The notes under the pieces: generated by a model
Database searches by the model: none
The model's input: only the letters and a program-made list of their open reading frames with translations
Told to the model about the DNA's origin: nothing
Source: Mycolicibacter sp. MU0102
GTDB lineage: Bacteria; Actinomycetota; Actinomycetes; Mycobacteriales; Mycobacteriaceae
Reading direction: 5' to 3'
NCBI RefSeq assembly: GCF_963378105.1
Contig: NZ_OY726398.1
Location: 2,108,001-2,172,000, forward strand
Length of the DNA stretch: 64,000 nt
In this document: piece by piece, positions 16,854 through 25,715 of the stretch
How the letters are laid out: each line of letters begins with the position of its first letter
Position numbering within the stretch: the stretch's first letter is position 1
Position numbers and translations under genes: made by a program

Positions 16854-16867
16854 AAGGAGAACCGCAG

Positions 16868-17152
16868 ATGTCGATTAATTACCAGTTCGGTGATGTGGAT
16901 GCCCACGGTGCGTTGATTCGTGCCCAGGCTGCTTCGTTGGAGGCTGAGCACCAGGCGATCGTGCACGATGTGCTGGCTGCCGGTGATTTCTGGGGTGGCG
17001 CCGGTTCGGTGGCGTGCCAGGAGTTTGTGGCGCAGTTGGGCCGCAACTTCGCGGTGATCTACGAGCAGGCCAACAGTCACGGTCAGAAGGTGCAGTCGGC
17101 CGGCAACAACATGGCCAACACCGACGCTTCGGTCGGCTCCAGCTGGGCCTGA
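16868..17152 (+). CDS. esxN: EsxN-like WXG100 protein (copy 1)
   Basis: The 94-residue WXG100 protein is close to tuberculosis EsxN (Mtb9.9 family): NYQFGDVDAHGALIRAQA, the DFWGGAGS turn with W-G-G, and IYEQANSHGQKVQ. It ends NTDASVGSSWA. It is the partner of EsxM and a major secreted ESX-5 substrate. It is preceded by AGAAGGAGAACC and probably cotranscribed with esxM. The copy at 25716 encodes exactly the same protein with three silent base differences. A strong hairpin follows 20 bp after the stop. Confidence 0.95.
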   Translation: MSINYQFGDVDAHGALIRAQAASLEAEHQAIVHDVLAAGDFWGGAGSVACQEFVAQLGRNFAVIYEQANSHGQKVQSAGNNMANTDASVGSSWA

Positions 17153-17171
17153 GCCCCCGGCAATTTCGCAG

Positions 17172-17208
17172 CGCGGCAGCACACCCGATCCATGGGTGTG
17201 CTGTCGCG
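17172..17208 (+). terminator. 15-bp stem hairpin after esxN copy 1
   Basis: The arms 17172-17186 and 17194-17208 pair over 15 positions (one G-U) with a 7-nt loop. It lies 20 bp after the esxN stop and upstream of espG5. It is a likely terminator or attenuator of the PE-esx transcript. The second esx cassette does not have this hairpin. Confidence 0.72.
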
Positions 17209-17316
17209 TGCTGCAATTGGCGGGTGGTGCCGAGCGGTCACGCCCTCTCGCGTGATCCAATAGCCAAGTACTCCACTTGCCAAATCCGGCGAATAACCCG
17301 GTAGAGGAGGGTAGTG

Positions 17317-18216
17317 ATGGACCCGAGCACTCGCACCGACATCACCGTCAACGTCGAGGGTTTCTGGATGCTGCAGGCATTGCTGGACATCCGCCATGTT
17401 GCTCCCGAGTTGCGGTGTCGTCCTTACGTTTCCACCGACTCAAGCGACTGGTTGTCCCAGCACCCCGGCATGGCGGTGATGCGCGAACAGGGCATCGTCG
17501 TCGACGACGAGGTCAACGAGACCGTCGCGGCACGAATGCGGGTGCTGGCTGCGCCCGACCTCGAGGTGGTCGCGCTGCTGTCGCTGGGCAAGCTGCGTTA
17601 CGGCGTCATCGACGCCGAGGACCAGGAACCCGGTACCCGCGACATCCCTGACAACGAGTTTCGGGTGCTGCTGGCGCGGCGCGGTGAGCACTGGGTGTCG
17701 GCGGTCCGCGTCGGCACCGACATCACCGTCGACGACGTCTCGGTAACCGACCCCGCCTCGATCGCCGCACTGGTGATCGACGGAATGGAATCCATCCACC
17801 ACGCCGACCCGGCCCAGATCACCGCGGTCAACGTGCCGATGGAGGAGATGCTGGAGGCCACCCAGAGCTGGCAGGACTCGGGTTTCAACATTTTCACCGG
17901 GGGAGACCTGCGCCGGATGGGAATCAGTGCCGCCACCGTCGCGGCGCTGGGACAAGCATTGTCGGAGCCGGCGGCCGAAGCCGCGGTCTATGCGCGGCAA
18001 TATCGCGACGACGCGAAGGGTCCCAGCGCCTCGGTGCTGTCGCTCAAAGACGGGTCAGGCGGCCGGATCGCGCTGTATCAGCAGGCGCGCACCGCAGGGT
18101 CGGGCGAAGCATGGCTGGCGATCTGCCCGGCCACCCCGCAGCTGGTTCAGGTGGGCGTCAAGACCGTTCTGGACACCCTGCCCTACGGCGCCTGGAAAAC
18201 GCATCGGAGGGTCTAG
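17317..18216 (+). CDS. espG5: ESX-5 PE-PPE chaperone EspG5
   Basis: The 299-residue protein closely follows tuberculosis EspG5: DITVNVEGFWMLQALLDIRH near the start, DLEVVALLSLGKLRYGV, DLRRMGISAATVAALGQAL and a conserved C-terminal end (AWLAICPATPQLVQVGVK). EspG5 binds the tip of the PPE partner of PE-PPE dimers in the cytosol and delivers them to ESX-5. The start is ATG at 17317, or the GTG one codon upstream; both follow GAGGAGGG. It stands 160 bp downstream of esxN, past a hairpin, so at least part of its transcription may come from its own promoter. Confidence 0.96.
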   Translation: MDPSTRTDITVNVEGFWMLQALLDIRHVAPELRCRPYVSTDSSDWLSQHPGMAVMREQGIVVDDEVNETVAARMRVLAAPDLEVVALLSLGKLRYGVIDAEDQEPGTRDIPDNEFRVLLARRGEHWVSAVRVGTDITVDDVSVTDPASIAALVIDGMESIHHADPAQITAVNVPMEEMLEATQSWQDSGFNIFTGGDLRRMGISAATVAALGQALSEPAAEAAVYARQYRDDAKGPSASVLSLKDGSGGRIALYQQARTAGSGEAWLAICPATPQLVQVGVKTVLDTLPYGAWKTHRRV

Positions 18217-18408
18217 CGGTCTGCTCGTTAGGTCTGGGCGCCGAATGCCAAGTGTCGCAACGGAAAACTGCGGGTAAATGCGGATCGTGCGAATTGTATG
18301 AAGTGCCTTTAGAATTGGACTGACTTTAAAAATGACAAATTGCGAGGCGGCACCTATGGGTTCTATGCGTTCTCTGGGGTCAGTATTTCTCGGTCGGGTG
18401 ATGCACTC
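18217..18408 (+). promoter_or_regulatory. A+T-rich gap before eccD5
   Basis: This 192-bp gap is lower in GC than its neighbours, particularly TTTAGAATTGGAC...TTTAAAAATGAC at about 18308-18335. It may hold an internal promoter for eccD5-mycP5-eccE5-eccA5. The frame before eccD5 is open through part of the gap but lacks typical coding bias. Confidence 0.35.
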
Positions 18409-19923
18409 ATGACCGCGGCGATCGAATCCGGGCAGGCGGGCGGCGATCTTGCTCCCTCGGCGCCCCGGGCCGTGGTGGTCGGGGTCATGGCGGGCGACGG
18501 TGTCCAGATCGGGACGCTGCTCGACGCCGACGCCCCGGTATCGGTGATGCTGGACCCGCTGCTGAAGGTGATCAACGGTCGGCTTGCTGAACTCGAAGAA
18601 CCCACCTTGGAGGCCGAGGGCCGTGGCCGCTGGGTGTTGTGCCTGGTCGACGGCACGGCGCTGCGGCCGAACCAGTCGCTGACCGAGCAGGACGTCTACG
18701 ACGGCGACCGGCTGTGGCTGCGCTTCATCGAAGACCGGGAGCGGCGCTCGCCGGTCATCGAGCACATCTCCACCGCGGTGTCGGTCAACCTCGCCAAGCG
18801 ATTCGCGCCGGTCGACGCGGCGACGGCGGTGCGCGTCGGGGTGTCGACCCTGTCGCTGGGTGTGCTGCTGGCCACCGGGCTCCTCGCGGCCTGGCGCGTT
18901 CAGCACGACAGCTGGCTGACGGCGGGCTTCGGTGCGGGGCTGGCCTTCCTGGTGCTGATCGCCGCCGCACTGATCCTGATGCAGGCGCGCAACGCGTCCG
19001 ACCGGCAGGTCGGTGACATTCTGCTGGCAACCGGTCTGATCCCCCTGGTGGTGGCTGCCGCGGCGGCGGTACCGGGTGAGGTGGGTGCCGCGCATGCCGC
19101 GCTGGGCTTCGGCGTCGCCGGTATCGCCGCATTGGCTGTCATCCGGCTCACCGGACGGCAGCTGGCCGCCTACTCGGCCGTCGCCACCATCAGCGTGGCG
19201 GTGATGTTCGCCGGGGTGCTGCGGATGCTGTTCCTGACCGGCGCGGTCACCCTCATGACGTGCGTGTACCTGGTCTGCGTGCTGGCCTACCAGTGGACTC
19301 CGTCGCTGTCGCGCTGGCTGGCTGGCTTGCGGCTGCCGGTCTTCCCGTCGGCCACCAGCCGCTGGGTTTTCGAGGCCCGCCCCGACCTGCCCACCACGGT
19401 GGTGAGCACGCCCGGCGCCCCGCCGTCGCTGGAGGGGCCGGAGTCGGTGCGTGAAGTGGTGCTGCGCGCGGAGCGTGCGCGGTCGTTCATGACCGGCCTG
19501 CTTTCTGGGCTGGGCGTGCTGATTGCGGTGTGCATGACCGGGCTGTGCGACCCCCACTCGGACCGGACATGGCTGCCGGTGCTGCTGGCAGCCCTGACCG
19601 CCGGGTTCCTGGTGCTGCGGGGCCGTTCCTTCCGGGACCGCCTGCAGGCGGTCACGGTGACGCTGACCGGGCTGGTGATCATCGCAGCTGTGGTGGTGCG
19701 CTTCGCGGTGGTGCTGTGGACGCCCACCGCACTGGTGGTCGGTGTGGCCGTGCTGGTGCTGGTGCCGATGTTCGGGCTGCTGTCTGCGGTGATCGTGCCG
19801 AACACCATCTACAGTCCGTTGTTCCGCAAGTTCGTCGAGTGGATCGAATACCTGTGCCTGATGCCGTTGTTCCCGCTGGCACTGTGGTTGATGAATACCT
19901 ATGAAGCGATCCGGTACCGGTAG
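18409..19923 (+). CDS. eccD5: ESX-5 multipass membrane core component EccD5
   Basis: The 504-residue EccD has an N-terminal cytosolic ubiquitin-like domain (about residues 20-110: AVVVGVMAGDGVQIGTLLDA, SLTEQDVYDGDRLWLRF). About eleven membrane helices follow, and it ends IYSPLFRKFVEWIEYLCLMP and LWLMNTYEAIRYR, as in tuberculosis EccD5. It forms the membrane vestibule of the ESX-5 complex. The ATG at 18409 (MTAAIESGQ) is chosen because it gives the family length; the upstream in-frame ATG at 18340 would add residues not seen in the family. Its end overlaps the mycP5 start by 23 nt. Confidence 0.95.
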   Translation: MTAAIESGQAGGDLAPSAPRAVVVGVMAGDGVQIGTLLDADAPVSVMLDPLLKVINGRLAELEEPTLEAEGRGRWVLCLVDGTALRPNQSLTEQDVYDGDRLWLRFIEDRERRSPVIEHISTAVSVNLAKRFAPVDAATAVRVGVSTLSLGVLLATGLLAAWRVQHDSWLTAGFGAGLAFLVLIAAALILMQARNASDRQVGDILLATGLIPLVVAAAAAVPGEVGAAHAALGFGVAGIAALAVIRLTGRQLAAYSAVATISVAVMFAGVLRMLFLTGAVTLMTCVYLVCVLAYQWTPSLSRWLAGLRLPVFPSATSRWVFEARPDLPTTVVSTPGAPPSLEGPESVREVVLRAERARSFMTGLLSGLGVLIAVCMTGLCDPHSDRTWLPVLLAALTAGFLVLRGRSFRDRLQAVTVTLTGLVIIAAVVVRFAVVLWTPTALVVGVAVLVLVPMFGLLSAVIVPNTIYSPLFRKFVEWIEYLCLMPLFPLALWLMNTYEAIRYR

Positions 19924-21721
19924 GGGCGTGCGTCGGCTGCAGCGCACCGCGGCCGCCGGCGCCGCGATGATCATGATGACCAGCGGCTCGCTGGCCGGTA
20001 TGCCGCCGGCCGGCGCGATCGAGCCGCCCGGGATCGACCCGGCGGCGCTGCCGCCGGACGGTACGCCCGGGCCGCCGCAGACCATGCGGCAGACCTCGTA
20101 CTGCACTGAGGTCGGGGTGCTGCCGAACTCCGACTTCCGCGTGCAGCCGGCCTACATGGACATGCTCAACCTGCAGGAGGCCTGGAAGTTCGGCCGCGGG
20201 GGAGGCGTCAGTGTCGCCGTCATCGACACGGGCGTGACCCCGCACCCGCGGCTGCCGAACCTGATCCCCGGCGGTGACTACGTGATGGCCGGCGGGGACG
20301 GGCTCTCGGACTGTGATGCGCACGGGACCCTGGTGGCCTCGCTGATCGCCGCGATGCCGGACAACGGGGTGGCCCCGTTGCCACCGCCCCGTCAGACCCG
20401 TAGGCCGCCGTCGGTTCCCACCAACGAGCCTCCGCCGCCGACCCCGTCGCCGGCGACGACGATCCTGGTGATGCCGCCGCCACCCGCGCCGGCGCCACCG
20501 CCCGTCGAGGGCGAGGAACCCGCCCCGGGTCAGGGCCCACCATTCGCGCCGCCGCCGCCAGCACCGGCACCCGCTCCTGCCCCCGCTCCGGCACCTGGAC
20601 CCGCACCCGGGCCGGCCCCGGGACCCGGCGCGGCCGCGTCGTCGGCGCACACGCCCCATGGCGCAAGCGCAGGTGCGGTGCGATCGGCGGGCTTCTCCGG
20701 GCAGGCCCAGACCGCGCCGATCGACTTCCGTGCCCCGAGCGCACCGCCGCCGGGCGGGGCGCCGGATGCCTTCAGTGGCATCGCGCCCGACGTGCAGCTG
20801 ATCGCGATCCGGCAGTACAGCGCGGCCTTCGGGCCCAAGGAGCCGTTCGCGGACGGACGTGACCCGCAGCTGCGGGAGAAGACCGACGGCATCCGCACCA
20901 TGGCACGGGCGATCGTGCACGCGGCCAACATGGGTGCGCAGGTCATCAACATCTCCTCAGCCATCTGCATGAACGTGCGCACGCTCATCGACCAGGCCGA
21001 TCTGGGTGCGGCGGTGCGCTACGCCGCGGTGGAGAAGAACGCGGTGATCGTCGCCGCCGCCGGTGACGCCAGTTGGCGGGACTGCAAGCAGAACCCCGTC
21101 TACAACGCGATGCGCCCCGATGACCCCCGCGACTGGAACGGCGTCAACACCGTGGTGACACCGGCCTGGTACGACGAGTACGTGCTGACCGTCGGCGCGG
21201 TCGACTCGGCGGGCGCCCCGATGTCCAAGTCGAGTGTGGCCGGCCCGTGGGTGTCGATCGCGGCGCCCGGTACCGACATCGAGGGGCTTTCACCGCGCGA
21301 TGATGGGCTGATGAACGCCGTCGACGGCCCGGAGAACTCGCTGCTGGTGCCCTCTGGCACCAGCTTCTCCACGGCGATCGTCTCCGGTGTGGTGGCGCTG
21401 GTGCGGGCCAAATACCCGGAGCTGTCGGCGCACCAGGTGATCAACCGGCTGATCCGCACGGCTCGGCCACCGGCGCGTGGGGTCGACAATGTGGTCGGTT
21501 ACGGGATCGTCGACCCGGTCGCGGCACTGACCTGGGACGTTCCCGACGTCCCCGCCCAGCCGCCGGAGCGGCTGTCGGCACCGCTGCAGGTACCGCCGAT
21601 GCCGCCCGAACGTGACATGACGCCGGCCTGGGTCGCCGGAGCCGGGCTGTTGGCGGCGCTCGCGGCGGCCGGCGTGGCACTGGGAGTGGCAGCACTGCGA
21701 CGATCGTCAAGGAACCGATGA
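19901..21721 (+). CDS. mycP5: ESX-5 mycosin protease MycP5
   Basis: The 606-residue subtilisin-like serine protease is anchored at the periplasmic side of the ESX-5 complex, where it is needed for stable secretion. It has an N-terminal signal sequence (MIMMTSGSLAGMPPAGA). The catalytic triad is Asp109 (VAVIDTGV), His141 (DCDAHGTLVASLI) and Ser488 (PSGTSFSTAIVSGV). A long Pro-rich loop, about residues 165-270, interrupts the catalytic domain and is rich in PAPAPAP units. A C-terminal membrane helix ends near RRSSRNR. It overlaps eccD5 upstream, and its TGA overlaps the eccE5 ATG. It is slightly longer than tuberculosis MycP5, mostly in the loop. Confidence 0.96.
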   Translation: MKRSGTGRGVRRLQRTAAAGAAMIMMTSGSLAGMPPAGAIEPPGIDPAALPPDGTPGPPQTMRQTSYCTEVGVLPNSDFRVQPAYMDMLNLQEAWKFGRGGGVSVAVIDTGVTPHPRLPNLIPGGDYVMAGGDGLSDCDAHGTLVASLIAAMPDNGVAPLPPPRQTRRPPSVPTNEPPPPTPSPATTILVMPPPPAPAPPPVEGEEPAPGQGPPFAPPPPAPAPAPAPAPAPGPAPGPAPGPGAAASSAHTPHGASAGAVRSAGFSGQAQTAPIDFRAPSAPPPGGAPDAFSGIAPDVQLIAIRQYSAAFGPKEPFADGRDPQLREKTDGIRTMARAIVHAANMGAQVINISSAICMNVRTLIDQADLGAAVRYAAVEKNAVIVAAAGDASWRDCKQNPVYNAMRPDDPRDWNGVNTVVTPAWYDEYVLTVGAVDSAGAPMSKSSVAGPWVSIAAPGTDIEGLSPRDDGLMNAVDGPENSLLVPSGTSFSTAIVSGVVALVRAKYPELSAHQVINRLIRTARPPARGVDNVVGYGIVDPVAALTWDVPDVPAQPPERLSAPLQVPPMPPERDMTPAWVAGAGLLAALAAAGVALGVAALRRSSRNR

Positions 21722-22887
21722 AGGCACAGCACGCATTAGGTCTGAACCTGTCTTGGATGCGGGTCACCGTCGTCTTTCTGATCGATGTGGGGATCCTGGT
21801 CCTCGCCGGTCGCTGGCCCGGTGACCCGAAGGCCGCCGACTACGCGTGGTGGTCGGGCGTCGCCGTCGCCGTGTTGGTCGCGCTCATCGCGCTGCTGACT
21901 TACCGTCGGGTGCCGATCAGCACGATGTGGGCGGCCTGGGTGGCCGACCAGTTCACCGACCCTGAGGCGGCCCTGCACCGCGGCCGCGGCACTGCAATCG
22001 ATCACCACCGGCGCTTCGGGCGGGAGTCGATCGGGGTCCGCGAACATGAAGGTCGGCTGGTGACGGTCATCGCCGTGGGCGGGCGGGCCACCTCGGCGAC
22101 CGGCCGGCACGGCCGCGCCGCGGAGGCGACCTTGCCGGTGGAGCGCCTGGCCGCCGGGCTGCGCCAGTTCGACGTACGGCTGGACAGCATCGATGTCGTC
22201 TCGGTCGGAACCCGCAAGGATCCCCGCCCCGCCGACGACCCCGACGTCGAAGAGAACCCGTCGATGCCGGATCGCCGCCACACCTGGGTGGTGCTGCGGA
22301 TGGACCCGCAACACAACGTCAACGCGGTCGCCACGCGCGACTCGCTGGCTGCCACCCTGGCCGCCGCCACCGAACGGCTGGCCGAGGAGATCGACGGGCG
22401 TGCGCTCAGCGCCCAGGTGCTGCACGCCGACGAGTTCGACGCTGTCGACGAGGCGGTACTCGCGGGCCTGGAGGCCACCCAGCTGCGACACCGGCTGTTC
22501 CGTGAACGACCGGCCGGCCAGATCACCAGCTACTGGGTCTCGCCCAACGACATCAATCCGGAGAACCTCGAACACTTGTGGTACCCGGAGAGCGAAGCAA
22601 CGGTGGTGACCGTGCGGCTGTCCCGTGGTGGCGGCCGAACCACCGAGGTCTCGGTGCTGGCGAGATACCACACTGCCGACAAACCCAGCCGAAACGTCCG
22701 GTCCGCGCTGAACCGGTTCGTGGGCCGGCGCCAGCTGGAAGCGGTCTGCGCCAGCCTGCCGGCACCCACCGCCCACCGGCGGATGTCGGTGCCGGGACGC
22801 GACCTGCACGACGGCGAGCAGCTGCCGGTCTCGGTCGACGTGATCGAGGAGTACACCCCGGCGGCCGCGGCTGGGGCGCGCGGGTGA
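21718..22887 (+). CDS. eccE5: ESX-5 membrane component EccE5
   Basis: The 389-residue EccE has two N-terminal membrane helices (about residues 14-32 and 44-62: VTVVFLIDVGILVLAG, VAVAVLVALIALLTY) and a cytosolic domain. EccE subunits line the periphery of the membrane complex. The sequence around RRVPISTMWAAWV is typical. It starts at the ATG overlapping the mycP5 stop and ends overlapping the GTG of eccA5, so mycP5-eccE5-eccA5 are translationally coupled. It is slightly shorter than tuberculosis EccE5. Confidence 0.94.
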   Translation: MKAQHALGLNLSWMRVTVVFLIDVGILVLAGRWPGDPKAADYAWWSGVAVAVLVALIALLTYRRVPISTMWAAWVADQFTDPEAALHRGRGTAIDHHRRFGRESIGVREHEGRLVTVIAVGGRATSATGRHGRAAEATLPVERLAAGLRQFDVRLDSIDVVSVGTRKDPRPADDPDVEENPSMPDRRHTWVVLRMDPQHNVNAVATRDSLAATLAAATERLAEEIDGRALSAQVLHADEFDAVDEAVLAGLEATQLRHRLFRERPAGQITSYWVSPNDINPENLEHLWYPESEATVVTVRLSRGGGRTTEVSVLARYHTADKPSRNVRSALNRFVGRRQLEAVCASLPAPTAHRRMSVPGRDLHDGEQLPVSVDVIEEYTPAAAAGARG

Positions 22888-24710
22888 CCGGTCCGTCGAC
22901 AACCGATGCCCGCAACGCCATGGTCGCGGGCATGCTGGCCTCCGGGATCTCGGTCAACGGGCTGCAGCCCAGCCATAATCCGCAGGTCGCGCTGCAGATG
23001 TTCACCACCGCCAGCTCGATCGACCCGACCATGTGCGATGCCTGGCTGGCCCGCGTACTGGCCGGTGACTCCGGTATCGAGGTGCTGGCGAACGCCTGGT
23101 CGACGGTGCGCACATTCGGCTGGGAGACCCGCCGTCTTGGCCTGTCCGACCTGGAATTCCGTCCCGAGGTTTCCGACGGGATGTTCCTGCGGCTGCTGAT
23201 CACCAGCGTGGAATCGCTGGCCGCCGCGTACGCCGCCGCGCTGGCCGAAGCCAAACGCTACGAAGAGGCGTCGAAGCTGCTCGACGGCATCGAGCCGCGG
23301 AACCCCTTCGAGACCGAGTTGGTCAGCTACGTCCGCGGTCTGCTGTATTTCCGGACCGGCCGCTGGCCAGATGTGCTCAAGCAGTTCCCGGCGTCGGCTC
23401 CCTGGCGTCAACCCGAACTCAAGGCGGCTGCGGCGGCGATGGCCACCACCGCGCTGGCTTCGCTGGGGGTGTTCGAAGAAGCGACGCGGCGTGCGCAGGA
23501 GGCCATCGAGGGCGACCGGGTGCCCGGCGCCGCCAACGTCGCGCTCTACACCCAAGGCATGTGTCTACGGCATCTCGGCCGCGAGGACGAGGCCGCTGAG
23601 CTGCTGCGCCGGGTCTATTCGCGGGACTCGAAGTTCACACCCGCCCGCGAGGCACTGGACAATCCCGACTTTCGGCTGGTGCTGACCGACCCCGAGACCA
23701 TCGAGGCCCGCACCGATCCGTGGGACCCGGACAGCGCACCGACGCGGGAGCAGGCCGAAGCCCATCGGCATGCCGAGGAGGCCGCGCGCTACCTGGCCGA
23801 GGGCGATGCGGAGCTGGCCGCGATGCTCGGTATGGAGCAGGCCAAGCGCGAGATCAAGCTGATCAAGGCGACCACCAAGGTGAATCTGGCGCGCGCCAAG
23901 ATGGGCCTGCCGGTTCCGGTGACGTCGCGGCACACCCTGTTGCTCGGTCCGCCCGGCACCGGCAAGACCTCGGTGGCGCGGGCATTCACCAAGCAGCTGT
24001 GTGGCCTGACCGTGCTACGCAAACCGCTGGTGGTGGAGACCAACCGTTCCAAGCTGCTGGGCCGCTACATGGCCGATGCCGAGAAGAACACCGAAGAGCT
24101 GCTCGAAGGCGCACTCGGTGGTGCGGTGTTCTTCGATGAGATGCACACCCTGCATGAACGCGGCTACAGCCAGGGCGACGCGTACGGCAACGCGATCATC
24201 AACACGCTGCTGCTCTACATGGAGAACCACCGTGACGAGCTGGTGGTGTTCGGTGCCGGCTATGCCAACGCCATGGAGAAGATGCTCGAGGTGAACCAGG
24301 GCCTGCGTCGTCGGTTCTCGACGGTGATCGAGTTCTACAGCTACACCCCGCCGGAACTGCTGGAACTGACCAAGATGATGGGCGCGGAGAACGAGGACGT
24401 GGTCAGTGACGAGGCGGTCGAGGGACTGCTGCCGTCCTACGAGAAGTTCTACGCCGACGAGAACTACTCCGAAGACGGCGACCTGATCCGCGGCATCGAT
24501 GTGTTGGGTAACGCCGGATTCGTCCGCAATGTCGTGGAGAAGGCGCGCGACCACCGCAGTTTCCGTCTGGACGATTCTGAATTGGACGCGGTGCTCTCCG
24601 GCGATGTCACCGATTTCAGCGACGAATGGCTGCACAAGTTCAAGGAATTGACCCGCGAGGACCTTGCCGAAGGACTCAGCGCGGCGGTTGCCGAAAAGAA
24701 AACATCCTGA
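22884..24710 (+). CDS. eccA5: ESX-5 AAA+ ATPase EccA5
   Basis: The 608-residue cytosolic CbxX/CfqX-type AAA+ protein has an N-terminal TPR-like helical domain (about residues 1-290). The ATPase domain has Walker A GPPGTGKTS at about 355-363 and Walker B AVFFDEMHTL. EccA proteins are thought to separate EspG from PE-PPE cargo. GTG at 22884 overlaps the eccE5 TGA and gives the family length. The open frame continues upstream to 22578 inside eccE5, but that part is not EccA-like. It is the last gene of the core operon. Confidence 0.95.
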   Translation: MTGPSTTDARNAMVAGMLASGISVNGLQPSHNPQVALQMFTTASSIDPTMCDAWLARVLAGDSGIEVLANAWSTVRTFGWETRRLGLSDLEFRPEVSDGMFLRLLITSVESLAAAYAAALAEAKRYEEASKLLDGIEPRNPFETELVSYVRGLLYFRTGRWPDVLKQFPASAPWRQPELKAAAAAMATTALASLGVFEEATRRAQEAIEGDRVPGAANVALYTQGMCLRHLGREDEAAELLRRVYSRDSKFTPAREALDNPDFRLVLTDPETIEARTDPWDPDSAPTREQAEAHRHAEEAARYLAEGDAELAAMLGMEQAKREIKLIKATTKVNLARAKMGLPVPVTSRHTLLLGPPGTGKTSVARAFTKQLCGLTVLRKPLVVETNRSKLLGRYMADAEKNTEELLEGALGGAVFFDEMHTLHERGYSQGDAYGNAIINTLLLYMENHRDELVVFGAGYANAMEKMLEVNQGLRRRFSTVIEFYSYTPPELLELTKMMGAENEDVVSDEAVEGLLPSYEKFYADENYSEDGDLIRGIDVLGNAGFVRNVVEKARDHRSFRLDDSELDAVLSGDVTDFSDEWLHKFKELTREDLAEGLSAAVAEKKTS

Positions 24711-25055
24711 CTTAACAGCCGCCCGACAGTCGATTCACAGCGTAAGAACCGCTTGTCTGGGTTGACGCTCACTGGTACCGATGCCACCATTGCGCAGGTA
24801 AGGGGCCCGGTGCTTGTGCCTGGCCCAGTTGGTCTCTGTCGGTGTCAGGAGGTGAGGACGAGAGTTGTGTCCCGGCGATAATGCCCGCCCGGAATCGGCG
24901 AACCTTTGGTCCCGATCCGGCTCCGGCACCGTTTCTGTCACTTGAACCACGCTGCATTGAGCACGCTCCGATACGACGTCGTCTGGGGGCCACTGTTCGG
25001 CGTAGCGTCGTGAGCGTCGGTCCTTTGCGGCCGGCAAATCTTGGAGGAGAGCCCC
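24711..25055 (+). promoter_or_regulatory. Leader region upstream of the second PE gene
   Basis: This 345-bp non-coding stretch contains AGGAGGTGA at 24847-24855, a near-perfect Shine-Dalgarno, followed at 24865 by a 26-codon ORF with a TTG start (24865-24945). The PE start itself has its own GGAGGAGAGCC. A similar element (AGGAGGTGAG with a short TTG or GTG ORF) is in the M-box leader at 30335. No clear promoter was found. Confidence 0.4.
24865..24945 (+). CDS. Possible 26-codon leader ORF
   Basis: The start is TTG, 9 nt after AGGAGGTGA, and the peptide is rich in Ser, Pro and Arg. Alternative GTG starts in the same region give only four to ten codons. Its existence depends on translation from a non-ATG start, and no homologue is known to me. 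Confidence 0.25.
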   Translation: MCPGDNARPESANLWSRSGSGTVSVT

Positions 25056-25355
25056 ATGACTTTTGTGAACACCCAACCGGAGGCGCTAACGGCGGCTGCG
25101 GGCAATCTGGCCGCCATCGGCTCGGCGCTCAGTGCTCAGAACGCCGCGGCGGCAACGCCGACCACGGGTGTGGTTCCGGCCGCTGCTGACGAGGTTTCGG
25201 CACTGACTGCTGCGCAGTTCGCCGCGCACGCCAGCATGTACCAGGCCATCAGCGCCCAGGCGGAGGCCATCCACCAAGCGTTCGTGGCCACCTTGAACAC
25301 CAGCGCCAACACCTACGCTGCGACCGAGGCGGCTAACGCCGCGTCGGCCGGATAG
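25056..25355 (+). CDS. PE family protein, ESX-5 substrate (copy 2)
   Basis: The 99-residue protein is PE domain only, starting MTFVNTQPEALTAAAGNL (Pro-Glu at residues 8-9) and ending TYAATEAANAASAG with a YxxxE secretion signal. It is similar to the PE at 16106 but with many substitutions spread along its length. The ATG at 25056 follows GGAGGAGAGCC. It is followed after 52 bp by the second esxM-esxN pair, then by three PPE genes, so its partner is probably one of those, reached by EspG5-assisted pairing. Confidence 0.95.
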   Translation: MTFVNTQPEALTAAAGNLAAIGSALSAQNAAAATPTTGVVPAAADEVSALTAAQFAAHASMYQAISAQAEAIHQAFVATLNTSANTYAATEAANAASAG

Positions 25356-25407
25356 TTCCAAATACCGTTAATTTCCAACAACTTTCAAGAATCAAGGAGA
25401 GGTAAGC

Positions 25408-25701
25408 ATGGCACGTTTTATGACTGATCCGGACGCGATGCGTTCGATGGCGGGCCGTTTTGATGTGCACGCGCAGACGGTGGAGGACGAGGCTCGTCGG
25501 ATGTGGGCGTCGTCGACGAACATCTCCGGTGCTGGCTGGGGTGGTCTGGCGGAGCGGACTTCGATGGACACCATGGGTCAGATGCAGACCGCGTTCCGCA
25601 ACATCGTGAACATGCTGCACGGTGTGCGCGACGGTCTTATTCGCGACGCTAACCACTACGAGCAGCAGGAAGCTGCTTCCCAGCAGATCCTGTCGAGCTA
25701 G
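25408..25701 (+). CDS. EsxM-like WXG100 protein (copy 2)
   Basis: The 97-residue protein is the same as that at 16560, residue for residue, including GAGWGG and YEQQE. The ATG follows AAGGAGAGGT. A second locus for an abundant secreted heterodimer would raise dosage or allow separate regulation, since the surrounding leaders differ. The upstream 52 bp do not resemble the 154 bp before copy 1. Confidence 0.95.
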   Translation: MARFMTDPDAMRSMAGRFDVHAQTVEDEARRMWASSTNISGAGWGGLAERTSMDTMGQMQTAFRNIVNMLHGVRDGLIRDANHYEQQEAASQQILSS

Positions 25702-25715
25702 AAGGAGAACCGCAG

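Larger units (their letters stand above)
16556..17158 (+). repeat. 603-bp esxM-esxN duplication, copy 1
   Basis: This block is nearly identical to 25404-26006, with three silent differences seen by eye, all in esxN. Identity begins 4 bp before the esxM ATG and stops 6 bp after the esxN stop. Flanking DNA and the PE genes are not identical. Confidence 0.9.

Noticed and set aside
22578..22883. A longer EccA5 start inside eccE5
   Set aside because: GTG at 22884 overlaps the eccE5 stop and gives the family length; the upstream part is an out-of-frame reading of eccE5.
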